From Radiobacillus deserti (GTDB lineage Bacteria > Bacillota > Bacilli > Bacillales > Amphibacillaceae), in NCBI RefSeq assembly GCF_007301515.1, contig NZ_CP041666.1:1426001-1490000 (forward strand): 64,000 nucleotides of DNA, in the 5' to 3' direction. Of the stretch, positions 18,113-24,410 are shown in pieces. A model generated the notes under the pieces. The model was not told the DNA's origin, did no database searches, and saw only the letters and a list, made by a program, of their open reading frames with translations. Numbering within the stretch: position 1 is the stretch's first letter; each line of letters starts with the position of its first letter. The position numbers and the translations under genes were made by a program.

Positions 18113-18913
18113 ATGGATGCTGATTTAAAACAGGATATATATAATCAAGCAATCGAGTGGATTCGTGAGGCTGGCGATCGAATTAGAGAATCAATCGGAG
18201 AACCATTAACGATTGACACGAAATCGAACCCAAATGATTTAGTAACACAGATGGACAAGAATACAGAGAAATTTTTTGTGGAAAAGATTAAAGGGAAGTA
18301 TGCTCATCATCATTTAATAAGTGAAGAGGGATTTGGAGATAAGCTGAATACTATGGACGGTGTTGTTTGGATTATTGATCCAATAGATGGAACGATGAAT
18401 TTCGTCCATCAGAAACGTAATTTCGCGATTTCAATCGGTATTTATGTGGATGGAATAGGCGAGATAGGGCTTATTTATGATGTAATGGACGATATTCTAT
18501 ATTCTGCTAAAAGAGGAGAAGGAGCGTACAAGAATGGAGTAAAGCTCCCAGCATTAGAAAATAAACGCCTTGAAGAATCGATTCTCGCTTTGAATAGTTT
18601 TTGGACGTGTGAGAATCGAGCGGTGAATGAGAAAAAGATGCAAGAGCTTGTGAAAAAAGTAAGGGGCACCCGCTCCTATGGATCTGCAGCATTAGAATTT
18701 GCATATTTAGCGGAAGGTATTCTAGATGGATATGTAACCATGAAGCTAGCTCCGTGGGACATTGCGGCTGGGGTTATCCTTGTTCAGGAGGTTGGAGGCA
18801 CAACTACTAAAGCGGATGGCCAACCTTTAGATTTACTAAAAGATAATACAATTTTGTCTGCTAATCAGACGATTCATGAAGAAATTTATTCTTCGTACAT
18901 AGAATTAAAATAA
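18113..18913 (+). CDS. suhB: Inositol monophosphatase family phosphatase (YktC/SuhB)
   Basis: Mg2+-dependent, Li+-sensitive phosphatase of the IMPase fold; B. subtilis YktC hydrolyses inositol phosphates and NADP in vitro-type assays for the family. Start set at 18113, 8 bases after GGAGG, giving 266 residues (YktC 265); upstream in-frame ATGs at 18074, 18086 and others arise from an AATATG-rich repeat. Motifs: SEEGF (metal Glu), DPIDGTMNF (metal Asp pair) and WDIAAGVILVQEVGG (C-terminal Asp). Its stop codon abuts the left arm of a terminator now split by a mobile element. Confidence 0.9.
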   Translation: MDADLKQDIYNQAIEWIREAGDRIRESIGEPLTIDTKSNPNDLVTQMDKNTEKFFVEKIKGKYAHHHLISEEGFGDKLNTMDGVVWIIDPIDGTMNFVHQKRNFAISIGIYVDGIGEIGLIYDVMDDILYSAKRGEGAYKNGVKLPALENKRLEESILALNSFWTCENRAVNEKKMQELVKKVRGTRSYGSAALEFAYLAEGILDGYVTMKLAPWDIAAGVILVQEVGGTTTKADGQPLDLLKDNTILSANQTIHEEIYSSYIELK

Positions 18914-18925
18914 AAAAAAGAAAAG

Positions 18926-18934
18926 CTACTAGTG
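18926..18934. repeat. Target site duplication, left copy
   Basis: CTACTAGTG, identical to 21237–21245, directly abutting the left terminal inverted repeat. Confidence 0.85.
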
Positions 18935-18961
18935 TAACGGGTTCAGTTTTGGGAGAGAAAA
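18935..18961 (+). repeat. Left terminal inverted repeat
   Basis: Begins TAACGGGTTCAGTTTTGG and ends GAGAGAAAA; pairs with 21210–21236, mismatching at two positions. Confidence 0.85.
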
Positions 18962-19087
18962 TAGCAAATAGCAATAGAAATAACATGATAATTAGCATAC
19001 ATTCCGAACTGTAATTAACAGTAAAAACAGCAAGTAAAAACGCTCAGAAAAATGAAGTGACCCCAAAAAGTTAGACAGATAATTTTA

Positions 19088-20085
19088 TTAAGCAGCTTGT
19101 TGGGCAAGAGTTCGGAATTGTACTGGACTCTTGCCTTTTAATTTTGTCTTAATACGTTTGTTGTTATAGTAATTCATGTATTCTTCAAGTTCTTGTTTAA
19201 AATGATCAATGCTATCAAATTCATTGAGGTATAGAAATTCAGATTTCATAATTCCAAAGAAATTCTCTATCACTGCGTTGTCATAACAGTTTCCCTTACG
19301 TGACATACTTTGTGTTATCCCTTGCTCCTTTAAGGCGTGGCGATACTGCCTCATTTGGTAATGCCATCCTTGATCTGAGTGAAGAATTAACTTATCTTTA
19401 TCTGTTAATCGTTCAAAAGACTTCTCTAACATGAAACAAGTGAGTATGTAGGTCTTGAACCAATCGTGTAAGTAATAATTTCACCATTAAATAAATCAAG
19501 AATAGGAGATAGGTAGAGTTTCTCCCCAAATAATTTAAACTCAGTAATATCTGTTACCCATTTTTTTTGGCTTTTCTGCCTTGAAGTTACGGTCCAATAT
19601 GTTTGGTGCTGTCTTACCTACTTTCCCTTTATAAGAACGATATTTCTTCATACGAACCATACTTTTCAAACCTAATCCCTTCATGATTCGTTGAACTTTT
19701 TTATGATTAACTTTGTACCCACGGTTCACAAGCTCATCTCGAATACGACGATAACCATATCGTCCTTTGTGTTCATAATAAATTTCTTTTATAAGTATTT
19801 TTAGTTCTGCATCTTTATCTGGACGATCTAATTGTTTAACGAAGTAGTAGTACGTACTACGTGGTACATCTGCCAACGTTATAAGTGCTTTCACCGAGAA
19901 GTCATTCCTTAGTTCATAGACTATTTTCGCTTTGTCTTGTTTGGTGATTTTTCCTTGTTTTGAACTAAGGTGTTCAACTTTTTTAGATCTCATTCTCCAT
20001 TCGAAGCTGTTTTACTTCAGCTTTGAGAGCTTCAATAGAATTATCAGTTGGTACTTGTTTTTGTGTATCTCTTATTTTCTTTTTT
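19088..20085 (-). pseudogene. IS150-type transposase OrfB, multiple frameshifts
   Basis: DDE integrase-type transposase, normally made as an OrfAB fusion by -1 slippage at AAAAAAG (minus strand, 20085–20079). The reading frame is broken about four times: near 19984 (missing T in ATC-TTA-AAA), near 19926, in an A8 run near 19563, and near 19434. The pieces keep recognisable blocks: YYEHKGRYGYRRI, WVTDIT (first Asp, only after frame correction), LHSDQGWHYQ (second Asp) and ENFFGIMKSE (Glu). This copy cannot make active transposase unless the breaks are base-call errors. Confidence 0.85.
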
Positions 20086-20442
20086 CATGAGTGTACGCCC
20101 CTTTTTCTTCGGTTTAAGGGCGTCTACTCCTCCTTTTTCATAAAGGATCCTCCATTTTCTAATCATACCTGGAGAGGAGATTTTAAAAATCGCGGCTGTT
20201 TCATTAGGTGACGTCCCATGCTCAATCATATAGTTAAGCACTTTTAGTTTAAACTGTTCTGAATAACTTGCATAGGATTTCTTTAATAATCCCTCTAAAC
20301 CATGAAGATTATATTGTGCCACCCAGTTCATTATCACACTTGAAGACGTCCCCAGTGATTCTCCAATAGAATGATAACTCTCATTACCTTCTAAATATCT
20401 TTGAACTGCATTTAATTTATTTTCTTGAGTAAATTTAGCCAT
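20044..20442 (-). CDS. IS150-type OrfA (DNA-binding regulator of transposition)
   Basis: 132 residues from the ATG at 20442, which has GGAGGTG 8 bases upstream within the IS end; the frame runs on to 20478 but that part lies in the terminal repeat. Two helix-turn-helix units (about 17–45 and 68–100, with GTSSSVIMNWVAQY and NETAAIFKI). Ends shortly after the AAAAAAG slippery site, as usual for IS3 OrfA. Intact, unlike OrfB. Confidence 0.88.
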   Translation of the reverse strand: MAKFTQENKLNAVQRYLEGNESYHSIGESLGTSSSVIMNWVAQYNLHGLEGLLKKSYASYSEQFKLKVLNYMIEHGTSPNETAAIFKISSPGMIRKWRILYEKGGVDALKPKKKGRTLMKKENKRYTKTSTN

Positions 20443-20585
20443 AAAAAACTGCACCTCCAATTGTTGAGTGTCTAACAATTGGGGTGCAGTTCAAAAATTT
20501 TCTGAGCGTTTTTTATCATATTATTTCCTTTCTTCTTCAACTAAAGCTCACCGTTAGTTCAATTTTTCAACTATAAGAAATGATA

Positions 20586-20847
20586 TTAAGACCATACGAT
20601 AAAGATAGCGAAACCTATGAGACCTATCAAACTAAAAACTATGCCAACTAACGCTAATTTACTTCCTTTTTGTTCGTACTGTTTAATTTCTTTCAAGCCT
20701 ATTACACCAAGTAATAAACCAACTATGCTAAGAATCGTTCCTTCCTTGAAAAAAAAACAACCCTAAAATTGCAATAATCCCCATAAGCAAAGAACCTAAC
20801 GCTTTACCATTAGTGCCTTTTTCTAAACTTTTGCTATGCAAAATCAT
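20586..20847 (-). pseudogene. DUF4190-like two-helix membrane protein, frameshifted
   Basis: Read on the minus strand from 20847 (or TTG 20841; AAGGGTGAT is just upstream), the frame begins MILHSKSLEKGTNGKALGSL and enters a hydrophobic helix, then shifts at a T9 run (A9 on the plus strand, 20749–20757). Removing one T restores 86 residues with a second block ILSIVGLLLGVIGLKEI, a charged turn EQKGSKLA, and a third hydrophobic stretch ending at IVWS. The repeated LxLGIIGL-like pattern and KG.KLA turn resemble DUF4190. It is the only cargo of the surrounding element. The homopolymer makes a sequencing error possible. Confidence 0.6.
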
Positions 20848-21209
20848 CACCCTTTCTTATAAATTTAATTTTTTTATTTTTATGATGTATCACTAAACTG
20901 CTTCGTTAGTTGAACGAGCCTATCCTGTTCCTTTATCTATATTTTAACATATAATCCCAGAAAACCTTTCTTAAAGATGGCAATAGTCATAACTAACATC
21001 GCAAATAGCAACGAAAATAACATAGCTTTTAACACGCTATTTAGCACCTTAATTGTCAGCGGTACATAAATCTATGTACGGTTGTTAAAAAGGTTGTTAT
21101 TTGTAATGTGAATTCTGGTGTTAAAAGTTAATGAATGTTGTTATATCAATAAAAATAGGAGTACAAAACGTTGTGCGATTTGTACTCCTATTTGATGTGT
21201 TATTTATTG
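20848..21209. other. Non-coding right part of the element, palindrome-rich
   Basis: No gene seen. Holds GTACATA-AATC-TATGTAC (21062–21079), a 15-bp perfect palindrome (21153–21193), one copy of a 23-base direct repeat (about 21001–21023), and presumably the promoter of the DUF4190-like gene. Confidence 0.6.
21153..21193. repeat. 15-bp palindrome near the right end of the element
   Basis: AAATAGGAGTACAAA (21153–21167) and TTTGTACTCCTATTT (21179–21193) are perfectly complementary with an 11-base loop. It could be a terminator for transcripts entering from either side or a transposase-recognition structure. Confidence 0.75.
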
Positions 21210-21236
21210 TTTTCTCTCCTAGAACTGAACCCGTTA
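21210..21236 (-). repeat. Right terminal inverted repeat
   Basis: Reverse complement begins TAACGGGTTCAGTTCTAG and ends GAGAGAAAA; partner of 18935–18961. Confidence 0.85.
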
Positions 21237-21245
21237 CTACTAGTG
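21237..21245. repeat. Target site duplication, right copy
   Basis: CTACTAGTG, identical to 18926–18934. It contains the stop codon of ylaF, which is left intact by the insertion. Confidence 0.85.
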
Positions 21246-21416
21246 GGTAGCTTTTCTTTTTTTTTGAAGTCCGAGTCCCATTATAACAAAACCCAAAATA
21301 AAACAAGCTCCTGCGAGCCAATAATTTCGATACCCGATTGCAACTCCAACAAGGCTAAAAGAGATAATAACAAGAATTGCAATAATCAGCATAGGATATT
21401 GAATGTTTTTCATCAT
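21240..21416 (-). CDS. ylaF: YlaF-type small membrane protein
   Basis: 58 residues, MMKNIQYPML followed by two hydrophobic helices (about 9–28 and 35–50) around the polar turn GYRNYW, and a basic tail QKKRKATH. GAGGTGAA lies before the tandem ATGs (21416 or 21413). Length, topology and position between suhB and ylaH fit YlaF of B. subtilis; function unknown. The target duplication overlaps the stop codon, so the insertion touched but did not change the protein end. Confidence 0.75.
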   Translation of the reverse strand: MMKNIQYPMLIIAILVIISFSLVGVAIGYRNYWLAGACFILGFVIMGLGLQKKRKATH

Positions 21417-21547
21417 TTCACCTCATTCTCTATTTAACAGTATAAATCATTACGAGCTATTATAAAATACTCTTGGAATAGTAGCATGGTCGTATATTAT
21501 TTAGTATGATAGGGAGGACAGATTCGGTAGAGGGGAATGCAAAAGGA

Positions 21548-21895
21548 ATGAACGAACAATCAGTTATGGATGTAGGTAATAATTTACCGATAGTGGATTT
21601 CTTATTTAATGTGTTAGCAAATGGAGAAGATGGACCTAATTTGACGCTAGGCTTTTTTTATTTGTACTTAACAATAACGATTTTAGCTATTATTACGTAT
21701 AAGCTAGGATTTGCTAGAAAATTGCCGTTGTTAAAGTCTATTGTTGTTTATATTTTCTTACTTATTGGAGCAATTGTTATTACGATTCTTGGGTTAAAAT
21801 TACCGATGGCGGAAAGCTTATTTATCATTGCGATTGTTTTAGCTATTTATCGTTATCGATTGCATCGTACTAGACAGGCAAGAGCAAGTGAATAA
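21548..21895 (+). CDS. ylaH: YlaH-like membrane protein
   Basis: About 115 residues from ATG 21548, where AAAGGA is immediately upstream and GAGGGG 12 bases upstream; the frame is open to ATG 21506, so the start is uncertain. Three hydrophobic helices (LYLTITILAIITYKLGF, SIVVYIFLLIGAIVITIL, ESLFIIAIVLAIY) and a basic C terminus match YlaH (about 105 residues). Function unknown. In B. subtilis typA (ylaG) lies between ylaF and ylaH; here only about 130 bases separate them, so typA is absent from this spot. Confidence 0.8.
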   Translation: MNEQSVMDVGNNLPIVDFLFNVLANGEDGPNLTLGFFYLYLTITILAIITYKLGFARKLPLLKSIVVYIFLLIGAIVITILGLKLPMAESLFIIAIVLAIYRYRLHRTRQARASE

Positions 21896-21928
21896 ACAAA
21901 AAAAAGCGACTAAGGTCGCTTTTTTTAT
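21896..21928. terminator. Bidirectional terminator ylaH/ylaI
   Basis: AAAAAAAGCGAC / GTCGCTTTTTTT with loop TAAG. Confidence 0.9.
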
Positions 21929-21931
21929 TTT

Positions 21932-22135
21932 CTAAATAAGAGAGTCTTCTTCTTTTCTCTCTTTAAATAATTTAAAATTTCCAGTCGCGTGTCTTTTTTT
22001 GGTATTTTCTCCAACACGATCATAACATGGTTCGCATATATACATATGAATTCGGCGGTTTCTTAGTCGTTTTGCTTGTAAAGAATTGCTATCGATCTTT
22101 TCAATCGAATCACATAGTACACATTTCACACGCAT
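21932..22135 (-). CDS. ylaI: YlaI-type zinc-ribbon protein (DUF2197)
   Basis: 67 residues from ATG 22135, 4–5 bases after AGAGGTGATGGA. CVLC near the N terminus and CEPC about 30 residues later form a four-Cys zinc-ribbon pattern. The rest is basic. Matches YlaI in size, motif and position; molecular role unknown. Confidence 0.85.
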   Translation of the reverse strand: MRVKCVLCDSIEKIDSNSLQAKRLRNRRIHMYICEPCYDRVGENTKKRHATGNFKLFKERKEEDSLI

Positions 22136-22267
22136 TTCCATCACCTCTATATCCTTATGTGTCTCATTCTAACACAAATCTCTCTCTTTGGAGAACCGCT
22201 GGAAAGAGTTTTAATTCCGAATAAAGAGGGAATGGACGAATAAGAACGAAAGAAAGGGTGTTGAAAA

Positions 22268-22546
22268 ATGAAAAAAAGATGGGTAGTATCAACTGCAGCT
22301 AGTGCGATTAGTTTAGGAGCTAGTTACTTTCTTCGTAAAAAAGAAAATCGCTCGATGCTGATGGACAAGCTTAAACAAGCTAAACAAACGATAATGAATG
22401 AAAACTCCAACAATCGATCCTCTATAGAAAAGGCAGGAATGCCAGAACTCGGTCAGCCGGAAAATGCTAAAATGGTATCAGAAGGTTCTCAATTTGGTGT
22501 TCAATATTATAATGAAATGAAAGAAAACAAAAAAATACGACAATAA
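22268..22546 (+). CDS. Small protein with N-terminal membrane segment, unknown
   Basis: 92 residues starting MKKRWVVSTAASAISLGASY, a short hydrophobic or signal-like segment followed by FLRKK and a hydrophilic, probably extracytoplasmic or cytoplasmic tail rich in Lys, Gln and Asn. AAAGGGTG is 9 bases before the ATG. I do not recognise a family; size and layout resemble YtxH-like membrane proteins, but the usual glycines are few. Its 3' end overlaps the convergent read-through frame of ylaJ. Confidence 0.65.
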   Translation: MKKRWVVSTAASAISLGASYFLRKKENRSMLMDKLKQAKQTIMNENSNNRSSIEKAGMPELGQPENAKMVSEGSQFGVQYYNEMKENKKIRQ

Positions 22547-23201
22547 TGTTAAATGGCATCAGAACAAAAACCAAGGTTTCTAAACGGAAACCTTGGTTTT
22601 TCGTTAATCCATGTGATTGTTTGATTGTTCTCTCTTCCACGTTGTCTAACTTTTTCTGTTCGTCCTTCGGAATTACTTCTTTATTTTCATTAGGTTCACT
22701 TGGTTGGTCTTCATTAATTGGAAATTCCGGCATGTATCTTCCAACAACGGCAGAAAGTTCATCTACAATTCCTTGAAAAGGGTGACCTTCTTGTACCTTT
22801 CTTGCTAAATCTTTCAGTCTTTCTGTGCCGTCCGCATCTGCAATAACGACCGCGTTTTTCCCATAAGGGTCATGTTGAAGGGCTTCTGTTACAGAGTATT
22901 TAATCGTACCGACTCGAGAACGATCGAGGTCTTTATCAACATCGATTCCAACTACTGCGTAAGGACCAGCCACCACTGCTGTTGCATGGTAAACATTTGG
23001 AACTTCACTTGCAACATTTGCCAAGTGGTTGGCCACTTCACTATTGGTAAGGTCTTCTCTTTGTTGAGGGTCTGAATCTTTTACTTGAATGGTTGGGTTT
23101 TTATTTTCTTCTTGAGGTAAGCTTTCCTCATTTTGTTGTTGGCACCCAACTAATGACATTGAAACTAAGCACCCCACAATTGCAAGGTATGTTTTCATCA
23201 T
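22467..23201 (-). CDS. ylaJ: YlaJ/YhcN-type sporulation lipoprotein, C terminus extended through a terminator
   Basis: Lipoprotein of the YhcN/YlaJ family found in spores. Start at 23201 (tandem ATGs, GGAGGAAAC upstream); signal peptide ends SLVGC (Cys at about residue 20). The family domain (about 55–170) includes NVASEVPNVYHATAVVAG and DADGTERLKDLAR. As read, the frame has 244 residues, but the last 55 or so are encoded by the terminator hairpin and by the antisense of the next gene (…LETLVFVLMPFN…). A shifted frame has TAA just before the hairpin, so the native stop was probably lost by a small indel in the C-terminal Glu/Lys tail. Confidence 0.75.
   Translation of the reverse strand: MMKTYLAIVGCLVSMSLVGCQQQNEESLPQEENKNPTIQVKDSDPQQREDLTNSEVANHLANVASEVPNVYHATAVVAGPYAVVGIDVDKDLDRSRVGTIKYSVTEALQHDPYGKNAVVIADADGTERLKDLARKVQEGHPFQGIVDELSAVVGRYMPEFPINEDQPSEPNENKEVIPKDEQKKLDNVEERTIKQSHGLTKNQGFRLETLVFVLMPFNIIVVFFCFLSFHYNIEHQIENLLIPF
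22563..22603. terminator. Strong bidirectional terminator
   Basis: AAAACCAAGGTTTC / GGAAACCTTGGTTTT with loop TAAAC; lies between the small membrane protein gene and ylaJ, and inside the ylaJ reading frame as it stands. Confidence 0.9.
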
Positions 23202-23287
23202 GTAGTTTCCTCCTAGCCTTTTACACATAGTCTCTGTATGACTAGTTTTTGATGAAACCATTTATTTATGCATGTGGTTCACTAGGA

Positions 23288-23776
23288 TTACGTAAGGATG
23301 ATTCGAGTAATCCCTTTGATTGGATATTTCTGATTAGAACCATCTTTAAAATATAGATGTATGGGACCGTCTTCTGTTAAAGGTTTCCCTTCATTAGAGA
23401 AAAGAAGGAAGCTGTTTTTCAACTGGTCGATACTTATGGATTCCTTTCCATTTTTTGTAACCAATTCAACACGAGTTGCGTCGGATTCAATCTCTGCTGT
23501 GTTTAAAAAGTCCAGAATTGGCATAACGTAAGATTTCTTAAGTAAATCCTTTCGGTTATGTTTTGCAACAGTCCGATGAACAGGTGGTTTTACCTTTTCT
23601 TGATAAACCTCTCGGTCAAAGCGAGTAGATGCTATTTCAAGTTCATCTGCTGTATTTTCTTGGGATAAATCTGGTTTAAACGCTTGTTCTAACTCAATTT
23701 TTCTGTCATCAAATATCCAAACAGTAGGGTCTAATGTAATGGGATATTTTACTTTTCCTTCAATCTCTACTATCAT
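23288..23776 (-). CDS. ylaL: YlaL-like protein
   Basis: 162 residues from ATG 23776 (MIVEIEGKVKYPITLDPTVW) with AAAGG 10 bases upstream; the frame extends 22 residues further without a good start. Soluble, no signal. FDDRKIELEQAF and a C-terminal beta-rich part with YPIKGITRIIL. Placed downstream of where ylaK would be; identification as YlaL rests on size, position and remembered N-terminal similarity. ylaK (PhoH-like ATPase) is not here. Confidence 0.6.
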   Translation of the reverse strand: MIVEIEGKVKYPITLDPTVWIFDDRKIELEQAFKPDLSQENTADELEIASTRFDREVYQEKVKPPVHRTVAKHNRKDLLKKSYVMPILDFLNTAEIESDATRVELVTKNGKESISIDQLKNSFLLFSNEGKPLTEDGPIHLYFKDGSNQKYPIKGITRIILT

Positions 23777-23964
23777 ACGGGAACAACCTTTCTTCATTAA
23801 GTAATCTCTATAAAGAATAACAAATATGAAGTACAATTTCATTCGTTAATGCTTTAGAGAGAATATAGAGTAGAATAATTTGGAACTTTTCATTACATTC
23901 TTGCATTTTTTTGTTACTACAGCTAATATAAATAGAAGAAAGTCTTATATTAGGAGGGGATTTT

Positions 23965-24252
23965 GTGATTCCAGAGGTGGCTATTAGTGATCGTGAAAAA
24001 GCCTACGCCCTTCTAGAGGCCGATGCTGATAAAATTTTACAACTTATTAAAGTACAAATGGACAATCTTACGATGCCGCAGTGCCCTTTATATGAAGAGG
24101 TTTTAGATACACAAATGTTTGGTCTTTCTAGAGAGATTGATTTTGCAGTTCGATTAAATTTAGTTTCAGAGCAGGACGGAAAATCTCTATTAGAGAATCT
24201 AGAAAGGGAACTAAACGTTTTACATGAAGCTGCCCAAGCGGCTCAAAAATGA
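23965..24252 (+). CDS. ylaN: UPF0358 protein YlaN
   Basis: 95-residue helical protein. The core QMDNLTMPQCPLYEEVLDTQ and MFGLSREIDFAVRL is nearly invariant in the family. B. subtilis YlaN binds Fur and is needed for growth at low iron, so it acts in iron homeostasis. GTG start with AGGAGGGG 5 bases upstream. Monocistronic, followed by a terminator, then ftsW. Confidence 0.95.
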   Translation: MIPEVAISDREKAYALLEADADKILQLIKVQMDNLTMPQCPLYEEVLDTQMFGLSREIDFAVRLNLVSEQDGKSLLENLERELNVLHEAAQAAQK

Positions 24253-24268
24253 TAATGCTCTAATGGAT

Positions 24269-24301
24269 AAACCTTGGCGGACAAACGGCAAGGTTTTTTT
24301 A
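24269..24301 (+). terminator. Terminator after ylaN
   Basis: AACCTTG…CAAGGTT with T7. Confidence 0.8.
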
Positions 24302-24410
24302 TGTCTTTTTTTAAGGAAAAGTACCTTATGATTTCTGTTAAGAATCTTACTAGAGTATGATATATTAGATATATTATAGTATTGATCATAACTAAAGGAG
24401 TACGCATGGC

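Larger units (their letters stand above)
19053..20493 (-). mobile_element. IS3-family (IS150-group) insertion sequence, decayed
   Basis: 1,441 bases. Ends are TGAAGTGACCCCAAAAAGTTAGACA-like on the left and, read inward from the right, TGAACTGCACCCC…GTTAGACA, the 5'-TG…CA-3' termini of the IS3 family. Flanking AAAA on both sides is a possible 4-base target duplication. It encodes an intact OrfA and a broken DDE OrfB on the minus strand. Nested inside the larger element. Confidence 0.88.
19041..20516. terminator. Terminator-like hairpin split by the IS
   Basis: Arms AAAAACGCTCAGAAAA (about 19036–19051) and TTTTCTGAGCGTTTTTT (about 20498–20514) flank the IS. Rejoined they make a stem of about 16 bp with a T-run, probably the terminator of the DUF4190-like gene on the minus strand. 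Confidence 0.65.
18935..21236. mobile_element. Transposon-like element with cargo gene and no own transposase
   Basis: 2,302 bases bounded by 27-base terminal inverted repeats (18935–18961 and 21210–21236, beginning TAACGGGTTCAGTT; 25 of 27 match) and flanked by a perfect 9-base direct repeat. About 860 bases remain after subtracting the nested IS. Contents: a DUF4190-like pseudogene (20586–20847), a 23-base direct repeat (GCAAATAGCAA…AATAACAT at 18964–18986 and about 21001–21023, 20 of 23 identical), and palindromes near the right end. No transposase frame other than that of the nested IS. The IS family that mobilised it is unknown; 9-base duplications occur with several DDE families. Confidence 0.8.
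18912..21264. other. Ancestral suhB/ylaF terminator split by an insertion
   Basis: Left arm AAAAAAAAGAAAAGCTAC (18912–18929) and right arm GTAGCTTTTCTTTTTTTT (21247–21264) are perfectly complementary over 18 bases. Removing the inserted element and one copy of the 9-base duplication gives this stem with a 6-base loop TAGTGG, a normal bidirectional terminator between convergent suhB and ylaF. Confidence 0.85.

Noticed and set aside
20023..20211. 62-residue plus-strand frame inside the IS
   Set aside because: Antisense to OrfA.
22546..22776. 76-residue plus-strand frame antisense to ylaJ
   Set aside because: Mostly antisense to the ylaJ coding region and includes the terminator; composition is that of a shadow frame.
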